A stretch of DNA of 64,000 nucleotides, from the NCBI GenBank assembly GCA_943371535.1, contig CALRVE020000001.1:128037-192036 (forward strand). Direction: 5' to 3'. The translations under genes and the position numbers were made by a program. Position 1 is the stretch's first letter, and the number at the start of each line of letters is the position of its first letter. Below are positions 54,965 through 63,075 of this stretch, piece after piece. The notes under the pieces are model-generated. The model did no database searches. It saw only the letters and a program-made list of their open reading frames with translations, and was not told the DNA's origin. This DNA comes from UBA1930 sp943371535. GTDB lineage: Bacteria > Bacteroidota > Bacteroidia > Chitinophagales > Chitinophagaceae.

Positions 54965-55282
54965 AACTTTATTTGAGAACGATTTGAGTTAAATTGATTG
55001 AAGATACTACTGCCTTTGCAAGTATTGTGCCTTGAATAGCAATCTTGGCTTTATTTTGGCTGCTTATGAAACCAATTAAATAGTTTTTATTGCATATTTA
55101 GTAAGTTGTTTACCTACAATCAACTGTAATTACCCAATTTGCACTTGAACACTTATTTTTGTTGGTACCATAAATAGATGACCAAAGAATCAACAGTACA
55201 AGCCGATAGCTATCGGCTGTGCAAAGCAACAGAAGTTGAATAGCTATACAATTGTTGGTTACCCAAAAAGCAAACTTAAATA
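54965..55282. other. 318-bp divergent asmA-lpxC region with an 18-bp palindrome
   Basis: Holds TATTTTTG at 55154-55161, a candidate -7 box for lpxC with about 115 bp of leader. The leader contains the perfect palindrome AGCCGATAGC-TATCGGCT at 55201-55218. No gene is recognised; short open frames here look accidental. Confidence 0.5.
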
Positions 55283-56692
55283 ATGGACGCAAATTTTAAC
55301 CCCGATAAACAGCATACACTTAGTAGTGCAATTAATATTAGTGGCACTGGTTTACATACTGGTATTTTGGTAGATATGACCTTGAAGCCTGCTAATCCTG
55401 GTTTTGGTATTCAGTTTCAACGAGTTGATTTACCCAATAAACCGATGATTAAGGCAGATTGTGATTTGGTTACAGATACTAGCCGTGGTACTACTTTACA
55501 AATAGACGATGTTAAAGTAAGTACTGTTGAACACGTTTTAGCAGCCTTAGTTGGTATGGGGGTTGATAATACGTTGATTGAAATTGATGGTCCTGAAGTA
55601 CCTATTATTGATGGTAGTAGTCAACCTTTTGTTGAACTCATAGCACAAGCTGGCGTTTTTGAACAAGATGCTGCTAAAGCTTGGTATAGTATAGATGAAA
55701 ATATTTATTTGTACGATGAAGCCAAACGTGTAGAAATGGTGGCTATGCCTGCAATTGATTATCAAATAACTACTTTAATAGATTTTAATAGTCCTGTTTT
55801 AGGTACACAACATGCTGGCTTAAAAACCATAAAAGATTTTAAAACAGAAATTGCTCCGTGCCGTACATTTTGTTTTTTGCATGAATTAGAAATGTTATTG
55901 GAGAACGATTTGGTAAAAGGTGGCGATATTAATAATGCTATTGTTGTGGTTGATAAGCCAGTTACCGATGAAGAAATGAATCGTTTGGCAAAAGCATTTA
56001 ACCGTGAGAAAATTGAAGTAAAAAGCGAAGGGTATTTAAATAATTTAGAGTTGCGTTTTCCCAATGAGCCTGCAAGACATAAACTATTAGACGTGGTGGG
56101 CGATTTAGCTTTAATTGGTTATCCTATCAAAGCTAGAATTATTGCCAACCGTCCCGGACATAGCACCAATGTTGAGTTTGCTAAAAAAATTAAACAGTAC
56201 ATTAAAAAGAACAAGCATGTAAAAGATGTACCTGTTTACGATACAAGCTTACCACCAGTTTTTACTTTACAGCAAATAGAAAAAGTGTTGCCACATCGTC
56301 ATCCCTTTTTATTGGTTGATAAAATTATAGAACTCACCGATCAACAAATTGTTGGGGTAAAAAATGTAACGTTTAACGAGTGGTTTTTTCCAGGTCATTT
56401 TCCAGGCAATCCGGTAATGCCCGGTGTTTTACAAATTGAGGCATTGGCACAAACAGGTGGAATTTTGTGTATTAACTCAATGCCAGAAGGTCAATACGAT
56501 ACTTATTTCTTAAAAATAGACAATTGTAAGTTCAAACAAATGGTTCGCCCAGGAGATACTATGTTGCTTAAAATGGAACTGAATGCTCCTATAAGAAGAG
56601 GCATTTGCGAAATGAAAGGAACCGTTTATGTGGGTGGTAAAGTGGCTACTGAAGCCATTTTGGTGGCACAAGTAGTTAAAAGAAATACTTAA
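55283..56692 (+). CDS. lpxC/fabZ: Fused LpxC deacetylase and FabZ dehydratase
   Basis: 469 aa fusion typical of Bacteroidetes. Residues about 8-310 are UDP-3-O-acyl-GlcNAc deacetylase, the committed step of lipid A synthesis: the zinc ligand His84 is in STVEHVLAAL, with others in ARHKLLDVVGDLALIG and the base His in RPGHSTNVEFAKK. Residues about 325-465 are 3-hydroxyacyl-ACP dehydratase: LPHRHPFLLVDKI, His372 in GHFPGNPVMPGVL and Glu in QIEALAQTGG. The fusion ties acyl supply to lipid A. lpxA follows 75 bp later. Confidence 0.97.
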   Translation: MDANFNPDKQHTLSSAINISGTGLHTGILVDMTLKPANPGFGIQFQRVDLPNKPMIKADCDLVTDTSRGTTLQIDDVKVSTVEHVLAALVGMGVDNTLIEIDGPEVPIIDGSSQPFVELIAQAGVFEQDAAKAWYSIDENIYLYDEAKRVEMVAMPAIDYQITTLIDFNSPVLGTQHAGLKTIKDFKTEIAPCRTFCFLHELEMLLENDLVKGGDINNAIVVVDKPVTDEEMNRLAKAFNREKIEVKSEGYLNNLELRFPNEPARHKLLDVVGDLALIGYPIKARIIANRPGHSTNVEFAKKIKQYIKKNKHVKDVPVYDTSLPPVFTLQQIEKVLPHRHPFLLVDKIIELTDQQIVGVKNVTFNEWFFPGHFPGNPVMPGVLQIEALAQTGGILCINSMPEGQYDTYFLKIDNCKFKQMVRPGDTMLLKMELNAPIRRGICEMKGTVYVGGKVATEAILVAQVVKRNT

Positions 56693-56767
56693 GAACTGCT
56701 TAACATGCAGCGAAACCACTTAAAATTGCCTCTAATACCATACTTTTATTTTATTGAAACTAATTAA

Positions 56768-57565
56768 ATGACGCATCCCTTTACCTACATAGACCCTAAC
56801 GCTAAAGTTGCTTCTAATGTTAAAATAGACCCTTTCACCGTTATACATGGAGATGTAAAAATTGGTGAAGGCACATGGATTGGCAGTAATGTAACCATTA
56901 TGGATGGTACACGAATTGGCAAAAACTGTAGTATTTTTCCTGGTGCTGTACTTGGTGCAATACCACAAGATTTAAAATTTGGTGGCGAAAAAAGTACTGT
57001 TGAAATTGGCGATAATACCACCATTAGAGAGTTTGTAACAGTGAATCGTGGTACACATGACAGAGGTAAAACTGTGGTGGGCAGCAATTGTTTAATTATG
57101 GCTTACAGCCATATTGCACACGATTGTTTAATTGGCAATTCATGTATTTTAAGCAATAGCGTTCAGGTTGCAGGTCATGTAACCATTGGCGATTTTGCTA
57201 TCATTGGTGGGGTAAGTGCAGTGCATCAATTTTCAAATATTGGTCAGCATACATTTATTGCAGGGGGTAGTTTAGTAAGTAAAGATGTACCTCCATTTAT
57301 AAAAGCTGTACGTAATCCTTTGAGTTATGGTGGTGTAAATAGTGTTGGTTTAAAAAGAAGAGGATTTAGTTTAGACAAAATCAACCATATTTTAGACATC
57401 TATAGAATCATTTATAATAAAGGTTTAAACACATCACAAGCAGTAGATTTTATTGAAGAAGAAATTAGAGCTAGTGATGAAAGAGACGATATTGTGACTT
57501 TTATAAGAGAAAGTGGTCGTGGAATTATTAAACGTTTTACCAAAGGAGCCAATGACGAAGATTAG
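56768..57565 (+). CDS. lpxA: UDP-N-acetylglucosamine O-acyltransferase
   Basis: First enzyme of lipid A synthesis. 265 aa, normal length. A left-handed beta-helix (residues 1-185) with hexapeptide repeats, then a helical C-terminal domain (GLKRRGFSLDKINHILDIYR). The catalytic base is His118 in YSHIAHDC, equivalent to E. coli His125. NRGTHDRGKTVVG and SVQVAGHV are typical. It lies in the order lpxD, lpxC/fabZ, lpxA with asmA between, on the opposite strand. Confidence 0.97.
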   Translation: MTHPFTYIDPNAKVASNVKIDPFTVIHGDVKIGEGTWIGSNVTIMDGTRIGKNCSIFPGAVLGAIPQDLKFGGEKSTVEIGDNTTIREFVTVNRGTHDRGKTVVGSNCLIMAYSHIAHDCLIGNSCILSNSVQVAGHVTIGDFAIIGGVSAVHQFSNIGQHTFIAGGSLVSKDVPPFIKAVRNPLSYGGVNSVGLKRRGFSLDKINHILDIYRIIYNKGLNTSQAVDFIEEEIRASDERDDIVTFIRESGRGIIKRFTKGANDED

Positions 57566-57755
57566 CCCCAACCCCTAAAGGGGAATAAATGCTTTAACTA
57601 CTAAAAGAGTGAAAGGCATTTTTATGATGTCAGCTATTGTGCAAATTTCAACTTTACCGGCGTCGCACTCTTCAACGTTCTAATCTATATTCAACTAAAT
57701 GAGCATTTACCCCAAAGAAGATAATTTTATAAACTCCCCTTCAGGGGCTAGGGGA
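57566..57755. repeat. Two GGGG/CCCC palindromic repeats between lpxA and the ABC ATPase gene
   Basis: CCCCAACCCCTAAAGGGGAA (57566-57587) lies straight after the lpxA stop. CTCCCCTTCAGGGGCTAGGGG (split over 57733-57755) abuts the ABC ATPase ATG at 57756, where it takes the place of a normal ribosome-binding region. They belong to the same general type as the repeat in mfd at 1892-1922. Confidence 0.6.
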
Positions 57756-58547
57756 ATGGAAATACAATTAGAACAAGCTGGTAAACGCTTTAACCGAGAT
57801 TGGATATTTCGTAAACTCACCTATACTTTCCAACAAGGAAATACTTATGCTATTACTGGTGCTAATGGTAGTGGAAAAAGTACTTTGCTACAATCTATTG
57901 CTGGTAGTACGAATATTAGTGAAGGAAAAGTGTTGTATTTTTTGGGAGAAGAAAGTCTGAAGTCAGGAGACAGGAGACAGGAGTCAGAAGAAAGAAGAGA
58001 GAAGATAGAAGATAGAAGACAGATGGCAGATGACAGAAGTCTGAAGTCAGAAGACAGAGAACCGAAGACAGATGACGGAACTGAACAATCAGCAATTGCA
58101 AATCTCAAATCCGAAATCTCAAATCAAAAATCAGCAATCTCTTCAGAAGATATTTATCAGCATATTTCAATTACAGCCCCATATTTAGAATTAATTGAAG
58201 AAATGAGTGTAACGGAGTTTTTACAATTTCATGCTTCCTTTAAACCACTCATGTTATCTATTCCAGAAATTATTTCAATTATTGATTTAGAAAAAGCGGC
58301 TCAAAAACAAATGCGATATTATTCTAGTGGTATGAAACAACGGGTTAAACTAGCACAAGCTGTTTTTTCAACTGCTCCTATTTTGTTGTTAGATGAACCT
58401 TGCACCAATTTAGATAAAAATGGATTTGAATTATATCATCAACTTATAGAAAACTACTGCTCAAATAAATTAGTGATTGTTTGCAGCAACGATGAAAATG
58501 AAATGGACTTTTGTTTAAATAGATTGAGTATTGCCGATTATAAATAA
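57756..58547 (+). CDS. ABC transporter ATP-binding protein with repeat-derived insert
   Basis: 263 aa from ATG 57756; the frame is open to 57699 across a repeat. Walker A is GANGSGKST (residues 35-43), the signature YYSSGMKQRVKLAQ near 190 and Walker B ILLLDEPCTNLD near 209. Residues about 65-128 are a hydrophilic insert with no family counterpart, made of SLKSGDRRQESEERREK-like and NLKSEISNQKSAIS tracts. They are encoded by GAAGTCAGGAGACAGGAG-type and AAATCTCAAATCCGAAATC-type repeat DNA. The insert falls between Walker A and the Q-loop, on the surface strand region. No permease gene is adjacent. Function of the transporter unknown. Confidence 0.85.
   Translation: MEIQLEQAGKRFNRDWIFRKLTYTFQQGNTYAITGANGSGKSTLLQSIAGSTNISEGKVLYFLGEESLKSGDRRQESEERREKIEDRRQMADDRSLKSEDREPKTDDGTEQSAIANLKSEISNQKSAISSEDIYQHISITAPYLELIEEMSVTEFLQFHASFKPLMLSIPEIISIIDLEKAAQKQMRYYSSGMKQRVKLAQAVFSTAPILLLDEPCTNLDKNGFELYHQLIENYCSNKLVIVCSNDENEMDFCLNRLSIADYK
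57950..58140. repeat. In-frame degenerate repeat tract in the ABC ATPase gene
   Basis: About 190 bp in two parts. The first is purine-rich with many copies of GAAGTCAG/GACAGGAG/GAAGATAGA words. The second has CAGCAATTGCAAATCTCAAA and AATCAGCAATCTC words. Both kinds are known as spacer repeats in Bacteroidetes. The tract contains no stop codon in the gene's frame and its length is a multiple of three. Confidence 0.75.
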
Positions 58548-58562
58548 TGATGCTTCAATTTA

Positions 58563-58600
58563 TAACCGCCGTCAAGGTTGAAAACCGTTGACGGGGTTAA
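58563..58600. repeat. Palindrome module A, second copy
   Basis: CCGTCAAGGTT-GAA-AACCGTTGACGG flanked by TAACCG and GGTTAAA. Same palindrome as 31271-31312. It lies between the convergent ABC ATPase and flippase genes and may stop transcription from the left. Confidence 0.75.
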
Positions 58601-58625
58601 ACAAAATCTTTCTCAAAAATTATAT

Positions 58626-58663
58626 TTACCCAGACGATGGCTCAAAGCCTCGTCTGCGGTTGT
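58626..58663. repeat. Palindrome module B, second copy
   Basis: TTACCCAGACGATGGCT-CAA-AGCCTCGTCTGCGGTTG, the reverse-strand form of 31323-31361. It lies close to the flippase stop at 58701. Confidence 0.75.
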
Positions 58664-58700
58664 TTAGAATTGAAAGGTTTAATCGTAGCTTGGATAGTTT

Positions 58701-60200
58701 TTACTTCACAAACCTCCCAATGATGGGTAATTTTTGAAACTCTTTCTTCTCCACCAAAAGTATAAACCAACTAAAAATTGAAAACAATATTGTACCAATA
58801 AATAAGCTAAACCACATTGGTTGATACCAATAAATAATGCCTTTGTGCAATAAAAAAATAAGTACAACAATAACTATGTAAGCAACTAGTTTTTTCCATA
58901 CATATGGAATGGGATATTCTTTTTGTCCCCAAATAAAACTAATTACCATCATGCTTCCATAACAAGCAAATGTTGCCCATGCACAAGCCATGTAACTAAA
59001 GTGTGGTATGAAAATATAATTAATCAGCAATGTTATGGCTGCACCAATTAAAGTAATATAAGCACCTGCAATAGTTTTATTACCCAACTTATACCAAATG
59101 CTTAAGTTGTAGTAAATGCCTAAGAACATATTGGCTAAAAGCAATATTGGTACTACTTTTAAGCCAACCCACATATTTTCATTACGTATAAATTGTTTCC
59201 AAACATCCAAGTATAATACTACTGCCAAAAACATAAAGCAAAGGGTGATCACAAAAAACTTCATTACTCTTGCATAGGTTTTTGGAGCGTCTTTTTCTTG
59301 TGCTTGCTTAAAAAAGAATGGCTCGGCACCCATTCTAAATGCTTGTACAGCCAAAGTAATCAGTATAGATAATTTGTAACAAGCCGAGTAAATGCCTACT
59401 TCTGCCTTGGCTGCATCAACAGTGTCAACAGGAGCTAACCAACCTAGCATAATTCTGTCGAAGGTTTCATTAATCATTCCAGCAAAACCAGCCAATATTA
59501 ATGGTAAACCATACACCATCATTTTTTTCCAAAGCTGTATATCAAACGTCCATTTAAAACCTAAAAACTCTTTGGTTAAAAACAATAAGGTTAAACCAGA
59601 TTGAATAAGGTTTGCCAACAAAACATAACCCACCGCCCAGTTGGGTTTGTAAAAACTGTTACACCAATGATTAGGGTCTTGAGCCAGCCACTTTGGACAA
59701 ATACTTAAAAAAAAGTAAATACTAAAAATATTTACAAGAATGCTTCCTACACGTACTACAGCAAATTTTATGGGCCTTCCATCTTGCCTTAATTTAGCAA
59801 ACGCAATAGAACTTAATGCATCTAATGCAATAATAGCTATGGCATATAAGAGGTAATCGGTATGTAATTCAATTTGTAATAAAGTACTTAAAGGGGTACT
59901 CAATGCCAATAAAAATATACTCAATACAATGGTTGAAATGAGTAAAGAAATACTAGTAGTGCTATAAACTTTTTGTTTGTCGTTGGTATTGGCAAACCTA
60001 AAAAAAGCAGTTTCCATACCATAAGTAAATACCACATTCATAAAAGGAATGAAAGAATATACAATACTCATTTCTCCATATTCAACTTCGGTAAACTTAT
60101 AGGTTAAATAGGGCGTTAATAGATAATTGATAAACCTTGCAGCAATGGAACTAATTCCATACCACATCGTTTGCCCAGCCAATTGCTTAATCTTACTCAA
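58701..60200 (-). CDS. Polysaccharide flippase (Wzx/MOP superfamily)
   Basis: 499 aa with 13 to 14 membrane spans. It opens SKIKQLAGQTMWYGISSIAARFINYLLTPYL and EYGEMSIVYSFIPFMNVVF, the pattern of O-antigen and capsule unit flippases. The start is TTG at 60200 (TTGAGTAAGATTAAG), supported by the -7 box TACTTTTG at 60227-60220. No glycosyltransferase genes are adjacent, so the lipid-linked substrate is unknown. It points toward the ABC ATPase gene with paired palindromes between. Confidence 0.88.
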   Translation of the reverse strand: MSKIKQLAGQTMWYGISSIAARFINYLLTPYLTYKFTEVEYGEMSIVYSFIPFMNVVFTYGMETAFFRFANTNDKQKVYSTTSISLLISTIVLSIFLLALSTPLSTLLQIELHTDYLLYAIAIIALDALSSIAFAKLRQDGRPIKFAVVRVGSILVNIFSIYFFLSICPKWLAQDPNHWCNSFYKPNWAVGYVLLANLIQSGLTLLFLTKEFLGFKWTFDIQLWKKMMVYGLPLILAGFAGMINETFDRIMLGWLAPVDTVDAAKAEVGIYSACYKLSILITLAVQAFRMGAEPFFFKQAQEKDAPKTYARVMKFFVITLCFMFLAVVLYLDVWKQFIRNENMWVGLKVVPILLLANMFLGIYYNLSIWYKLGNKTIAGAYITLIGAAITLLINYIFIPHFSYMACAWATFACYGSMMVISFIWGQKEYPIPYVWKKLVAYIVIVVLIFLLHKGIIYWYQPMWFSLFIGTILFSIFSWFILLVEKKEFQKLPIIGRFVK

Positions 60201-60219
60201 TCTGCTAATTTAATTTGTT

Positions 60220-60227
60220 CAAAAGTA
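60220..60227 (-). promoter_or_regulatory. -7 promoter box of the flippase gene
   Basis: TACTTTTG on the minus strand fits TAnnTTTG, 19 bp before the TTG start. No clear -33 TTTG. Confidence 0.4.
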
Positions 60228-60340
60228 GGGATAGATTTTTTAATGATAACAGAATACAATGAAGCAATTATTTACCATAGTGAAATAGAAGGCTTAAAGC
60301 AAAAAACAGAGATTTTTTATAAACTTTAAACAATATACAT

Positions 60341-60379
60341 ACTTCGTGTAACTCCTTAACTCAGCAACTCTGTGGTTCA
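60341..60379. repeat. Half element of the CACAGAG repeat family
   Basis: CGTGTAACTCCTTAACTCAG and AACTCTGTGGTTC match the right half of the elements at 40167-40336 and the segment at 18340-18376. Confidence 0.5.
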
Positions 60380-60403
60380 ACAATTATAGCTTTACTTACT
60401 AAC

Positions 60404-61462
60404 TTAATGGTTATGAATGAATGGTGTTGTATAATTACCTGGCGGAGCAAACAAAGGGTTTTTAATAAAACTAGAATCGGTTAAAGTGTACATAAAAGCA
60501 GTAAGCTGCCCAATTTGAAAATTAGATAAATACAATTTATTTTTTAATAAACTATCTGTAGTTGCTATAGGTTGCATTTTAGTTCTATAATGATCAAATA
60601 CATTGCTCAACCCAAAAAAACGACCATCATGTCCATACGGAAAAGTGAGCATTACATTACGTAAAGAAGGAACCCTGAATTTGAGTGAATCATTGGCATT
60701 TCTAGTAATGAGCATTCTACCAACATCATTCAATGTTTTATCTAATGGCATACCATTATTGCGATAAGTAAAATCTGTAAAAAAAGGAGGCTTGTGGCAA
60801 CTCACACATTTTTGCAGAAAAATTTCATAGCCTAAACGTTGAGGTAGATTAAAACTGTCTTCGCCACGTTGTACTCTATCGTACTTGCTATTGCTACTTA
60901 CCAACATGAGCATAAACTGGCTTAAGGCTTTCATTGTTCGTTGTGTGTTCACCGTTTCATCGCCAAAAGCTGCCTTGTACATTCTTCTATATGCAGTGTC
61001 TTTTTGTATTTTGTAAATCACATGTTCAATGGTTTCAGCCATTTCATTTTCAGCAGTAATGGGTGCTAGTGGCTGTACGTCAAGATGGTTAATACCTCCA
61101 TCTAACATAAATTCTTTTTGCCAAGCTAAATTTTGTAATGCAGGTGCATTTCGGTTGGTTAAGCTGTTATTAAAACCATGACTTAAATTATGGTCGTACG
61201 TTGCAAACGCACCAAACTGTTGATGACAGCTGCCACAGCTAATGGTACTATCTTTACTTAAACGTTCATCGTAAAATAATTTTTTGCCTAATTCAAAACC
61301 TTCTACAGTTAAAGGATTCTTCTTAAAATTATATTCAGGCTTTGGCCAACCTTTTGGAACAATAAATTTTAATGGTGTAGTTTTATGTTTAGCTATCACA
61401 ATAAAACTTGCACCAATAAAGGCAAATCCAATGAGTAGTAATATGGTTGTAAATACTTTCAT
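60404..61462 (-). CDS. Di-heme MauG/peroxidase family protein, MbnH-like
   Basis: 352 aa with an N-terminal export segment (ILLLIGFAFIGASFIVIA). Two heme c motifs are seen: Cys76-Gly-Ser-Cys79-His and CVSCHK near residue 217, with FPYGHDGRFFG near 290. It is in the same family as cytochrome c peroxidase. Its start overlaps the stop of an MbnP-like gene by 4 nt, so the pair is translationally coupled. In known MbnP/MbnH pairs the di-heme enzyme oxidises a Trp of MbnP to kynurenine, which lets MbnP bind copper. That role is inferred here from gene pairing. Confidence 0.8.
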   Translation of the reverse strand: MKVFTTILLLIGFAFIGASFIVIAKHKTTPLKFIVPKGWPKPEYNFKKNPLTVEGFELGKKLFYDERLSKDSTISCGSCHQQFGAFATYDHNLSHGFNNSLTNRNAPALQNLAWQKEFMLDGGINHLDVQPLAPITAENEMAETIEHVIYKIQKDTAYRRMYKAAFGDETVNTQRTMKALSQFMLMLVSSNSKYDRVQRGEDSFNLPQRLGYEIFLQKCVSCHKPPFFTDFTYRNNGMPLDKTLNDVGRMLITRNANDSLKFRVPSLRNVMLTFPYGHDGRFFGLSNVFDHYRTKMQPIATTDSLLKNKLYLSNFQIGQLTAFMYTLTDSSFIKNPLFAPPGNYTTPFIHNH

Positions 61463-62178
61463 TCTTCTACAGCAGCAATACTAAACATAGAGGCGTAATT
61501 TTTAGCAATTTGTTGAGCCAATTTACCCGGTTGGTGACAAATTTGTGTTTCTGCAATACGTAGAGGTGTTGCTCCATCAAACCATTTTAAAACATCAACA
61601 TCAATCATAATTTTTCTAGTATTTAGTATAGGTTGATTGATTTTTAAATAGATAGTTTGCAATGCATTTTCATTGTTTTTATATCCACCAATATGATAGG
61701 TAAAATAGTTAGAAGCTGCTTTAGACGAATCGCTTTGTCCTTCTAATTTTGCAAAAATGTAACCACTATTCCAGGTCCAAAACATGCCATTCATTGGGTC
61801 TAATGCTCCAGTTTGTGCCCCTTCGGTATTTTTTAAACTATCTACGCCAATGGTAAATTCAATGGCATCAATATTTTTTGTAGATGTTATTAAGTTTATG
61901 AAGTGAGTATTGATGTTACTTGCATCAACTAAATAATAACCGTTTTTTACTGTTTTAATTTGATTGTTATATATAGTAATGTTCGAAATATAATACTTCA
62001 ATTTGTTTACCACAAAAGGTTCGTTGAAATTATTGGTGTACAAAGAATCAAATAAAATTAAAGGTTGTTTTTCAACAACATGTTTAAACTCAATTGTAAG
62101 ATTACTTTGTGCAATAATGGTACATGACGTAAAGCCACTTGCAACAATGAATAGCAATTTGAGTAGTTGAATTTTCAT
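61459..62178 (-). CDS. MbnP-like periplasmic copper-binding protein
   Basis: 239 aa. Secreted: the signal region MKIQLLKLLFIVASGFTSC could end in a lipobox-like TSC or be cut after IIAQ. The body is a beta-sandwich of the MbnP family: LTIEFKHVVEKQPLILF, VNKLKYYISNI, IGVDSLKN, then the key Trp stretch GMFWTWNSGYIFAKLEG near residues 131-145, and HIGG. In the family one such Trp becomes kynurenine. No methanobactin genes are nearby. It starts 1 bp after the arfB stop and overlaps the MbnH-like gene. Confidence 0.78.
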   Translation of the reverse strand: MKIQLLKLLFIVASGFTSCTIIAQSNLTIEFKHVVEKQPLILFDSLYTNNFNEPFVVNKLKYYISNITIYNNQIKTVKNGYYLVDASNINTHFINLITSTKNIDAIEFTIGVDSLKNTEGAQTGALDPMNGMFWTWNSGYIFAKLEGQSDSSKAASNYFTYHIGGYKNNENALQTIYLKINQPILNTRKIMIDVDVLKWFDGATPLRIAETQICHQPGKLAQQIAKNYASMFSIAAVEE

Positions 62179-62586
62179 TTAATAATCTCCCATGTTTATT
62201 TTCTTTCTACCTGCCTTGTGTATCGATTTTATTTTTTTGCCTTCAATTCTTTTTTCAACAACAGCTCTTGGAATTTTTGTTGCAATACGGCTTTTCTTTT
62301 TGTGTAATGCAGCATTCACCAACTCATTCATCTTCTGTAGTACAATGGCTTTGTTGCTTATTTGTGTTCTTGCCTCCTGAGATTTTACCAATAAATTTCC
62401 ATCGGCTGTTATTCTATTACTTAATTTTTCGGCAATTACTATTTTTTGTTCGGCAGTAGCAATAATAGAATTTTCAATATGCCATCTGCCTTCAACCATT
62501 GTTTCTACTTTGTTTACATTTTGTCCGCCACTGCCACCACTTCTTGCAGTTTTAAAAACAATTTCTTTGGTAATATCTATCTTCAT
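62179..62586 (-). CDS. arfB: Alternative ribosome-rescue factor ArfB
   Basis: Peptidyl-tRNA hydrolase that frees ribosomes stalled without a stop codon. 135 aa, normal length. The catalytic GGQ is at residues 20-22 (SGGSGGQNVNKVET). The C-terminal tail is Lys/Arg-rich (KKKSRIATKIPRAVVEKR and KAGRKKI), as needed to enter the empty mRNA channel. It leads a tight operon with the mbnP- and mbnH-like genes and is divergent from dtd with only 22 bp between starts. Confidence 0.95.
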   Translation of the reverse strand: MKIDITKEIVFKTARSGGSGGQNVNKVETMVEGRWHIENSIIATAEQKIVIAEKLSNRITADGNLLVKSQEARTQISNKAIVLQKMNELVNAALHKKKSRIATKIPRAVVEKRIEGKKIKSIHKAGRKKINMGDY

Positions 62587-62608
62587 GCCATAAAATTAAA
62601 TCTAATTT

Positions 62609-63061
62609 ATGAGAGTAGTGATACAACGTGTAACACAAGCTTCTGTTAAAGTAGAGAATGCTATTGTTGGAAGCATTACAAATGGTTTATTGGTTTTGTT
62701 GGGCATAGAAGATACAGATACATTTGAAGACATTCAATGGCTGAGCAATAAAATTGTAAACCTTAGAATTTTTAATGATGAACAAGGAGTAATGAATAAA
62801 AGCTTGTTAGATGTACGAGGTGAAGTTTTATTGATTAGTCAGTTTACTTTACATGCATCTACCAAAAAAGGCAACAGACCTTCTTATATAAAAGCAAGTA
62901 AGCCCAATATTGCAATTCCATTATATGAACAAATGATTGCACAGTTAGAAAAAGATGTACAAAAGAACATTCAAACAGGCATTTTTGGAGCAGATATGAA
63001 AGTGAGTTTATTAAACGATGGACCAGTAACAATAGTGATAGATAGTAAAAATAGGGAGTAA
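62609..63061 (+). CDS. dtd: D-aminoacyl-tRNA deacylase
   Basis: Removes D-amino acids (and glycine mischarged on tRNA-Ala) from tRNA. 150 aa. The active-site motifs are LLISQFTLHAST near residue 76 and LLNDGPVTIVIDSK near the end. MRVVIQRVTQASVKVEN is the standard start. The GxxExxY element follows directly, separating it from the MazG-like gene. Confidence 0.96.
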   Translation: MRVVIQRVTQASVKVENAIVGSITNGLLVLLGIEDTDTFEDIQWLSNKIVNLRIFNDEQGVMNKSLLDVRGEVLLISQFTLHASTKKGNRPSYIKASKPNIAIPLYEQMIAQLEKDVQKNIQTGIFGADMKVSLLNDGPVTIVIDSKNRE

Positions 63062-63075
63062 GTTAAGAAAATTTT

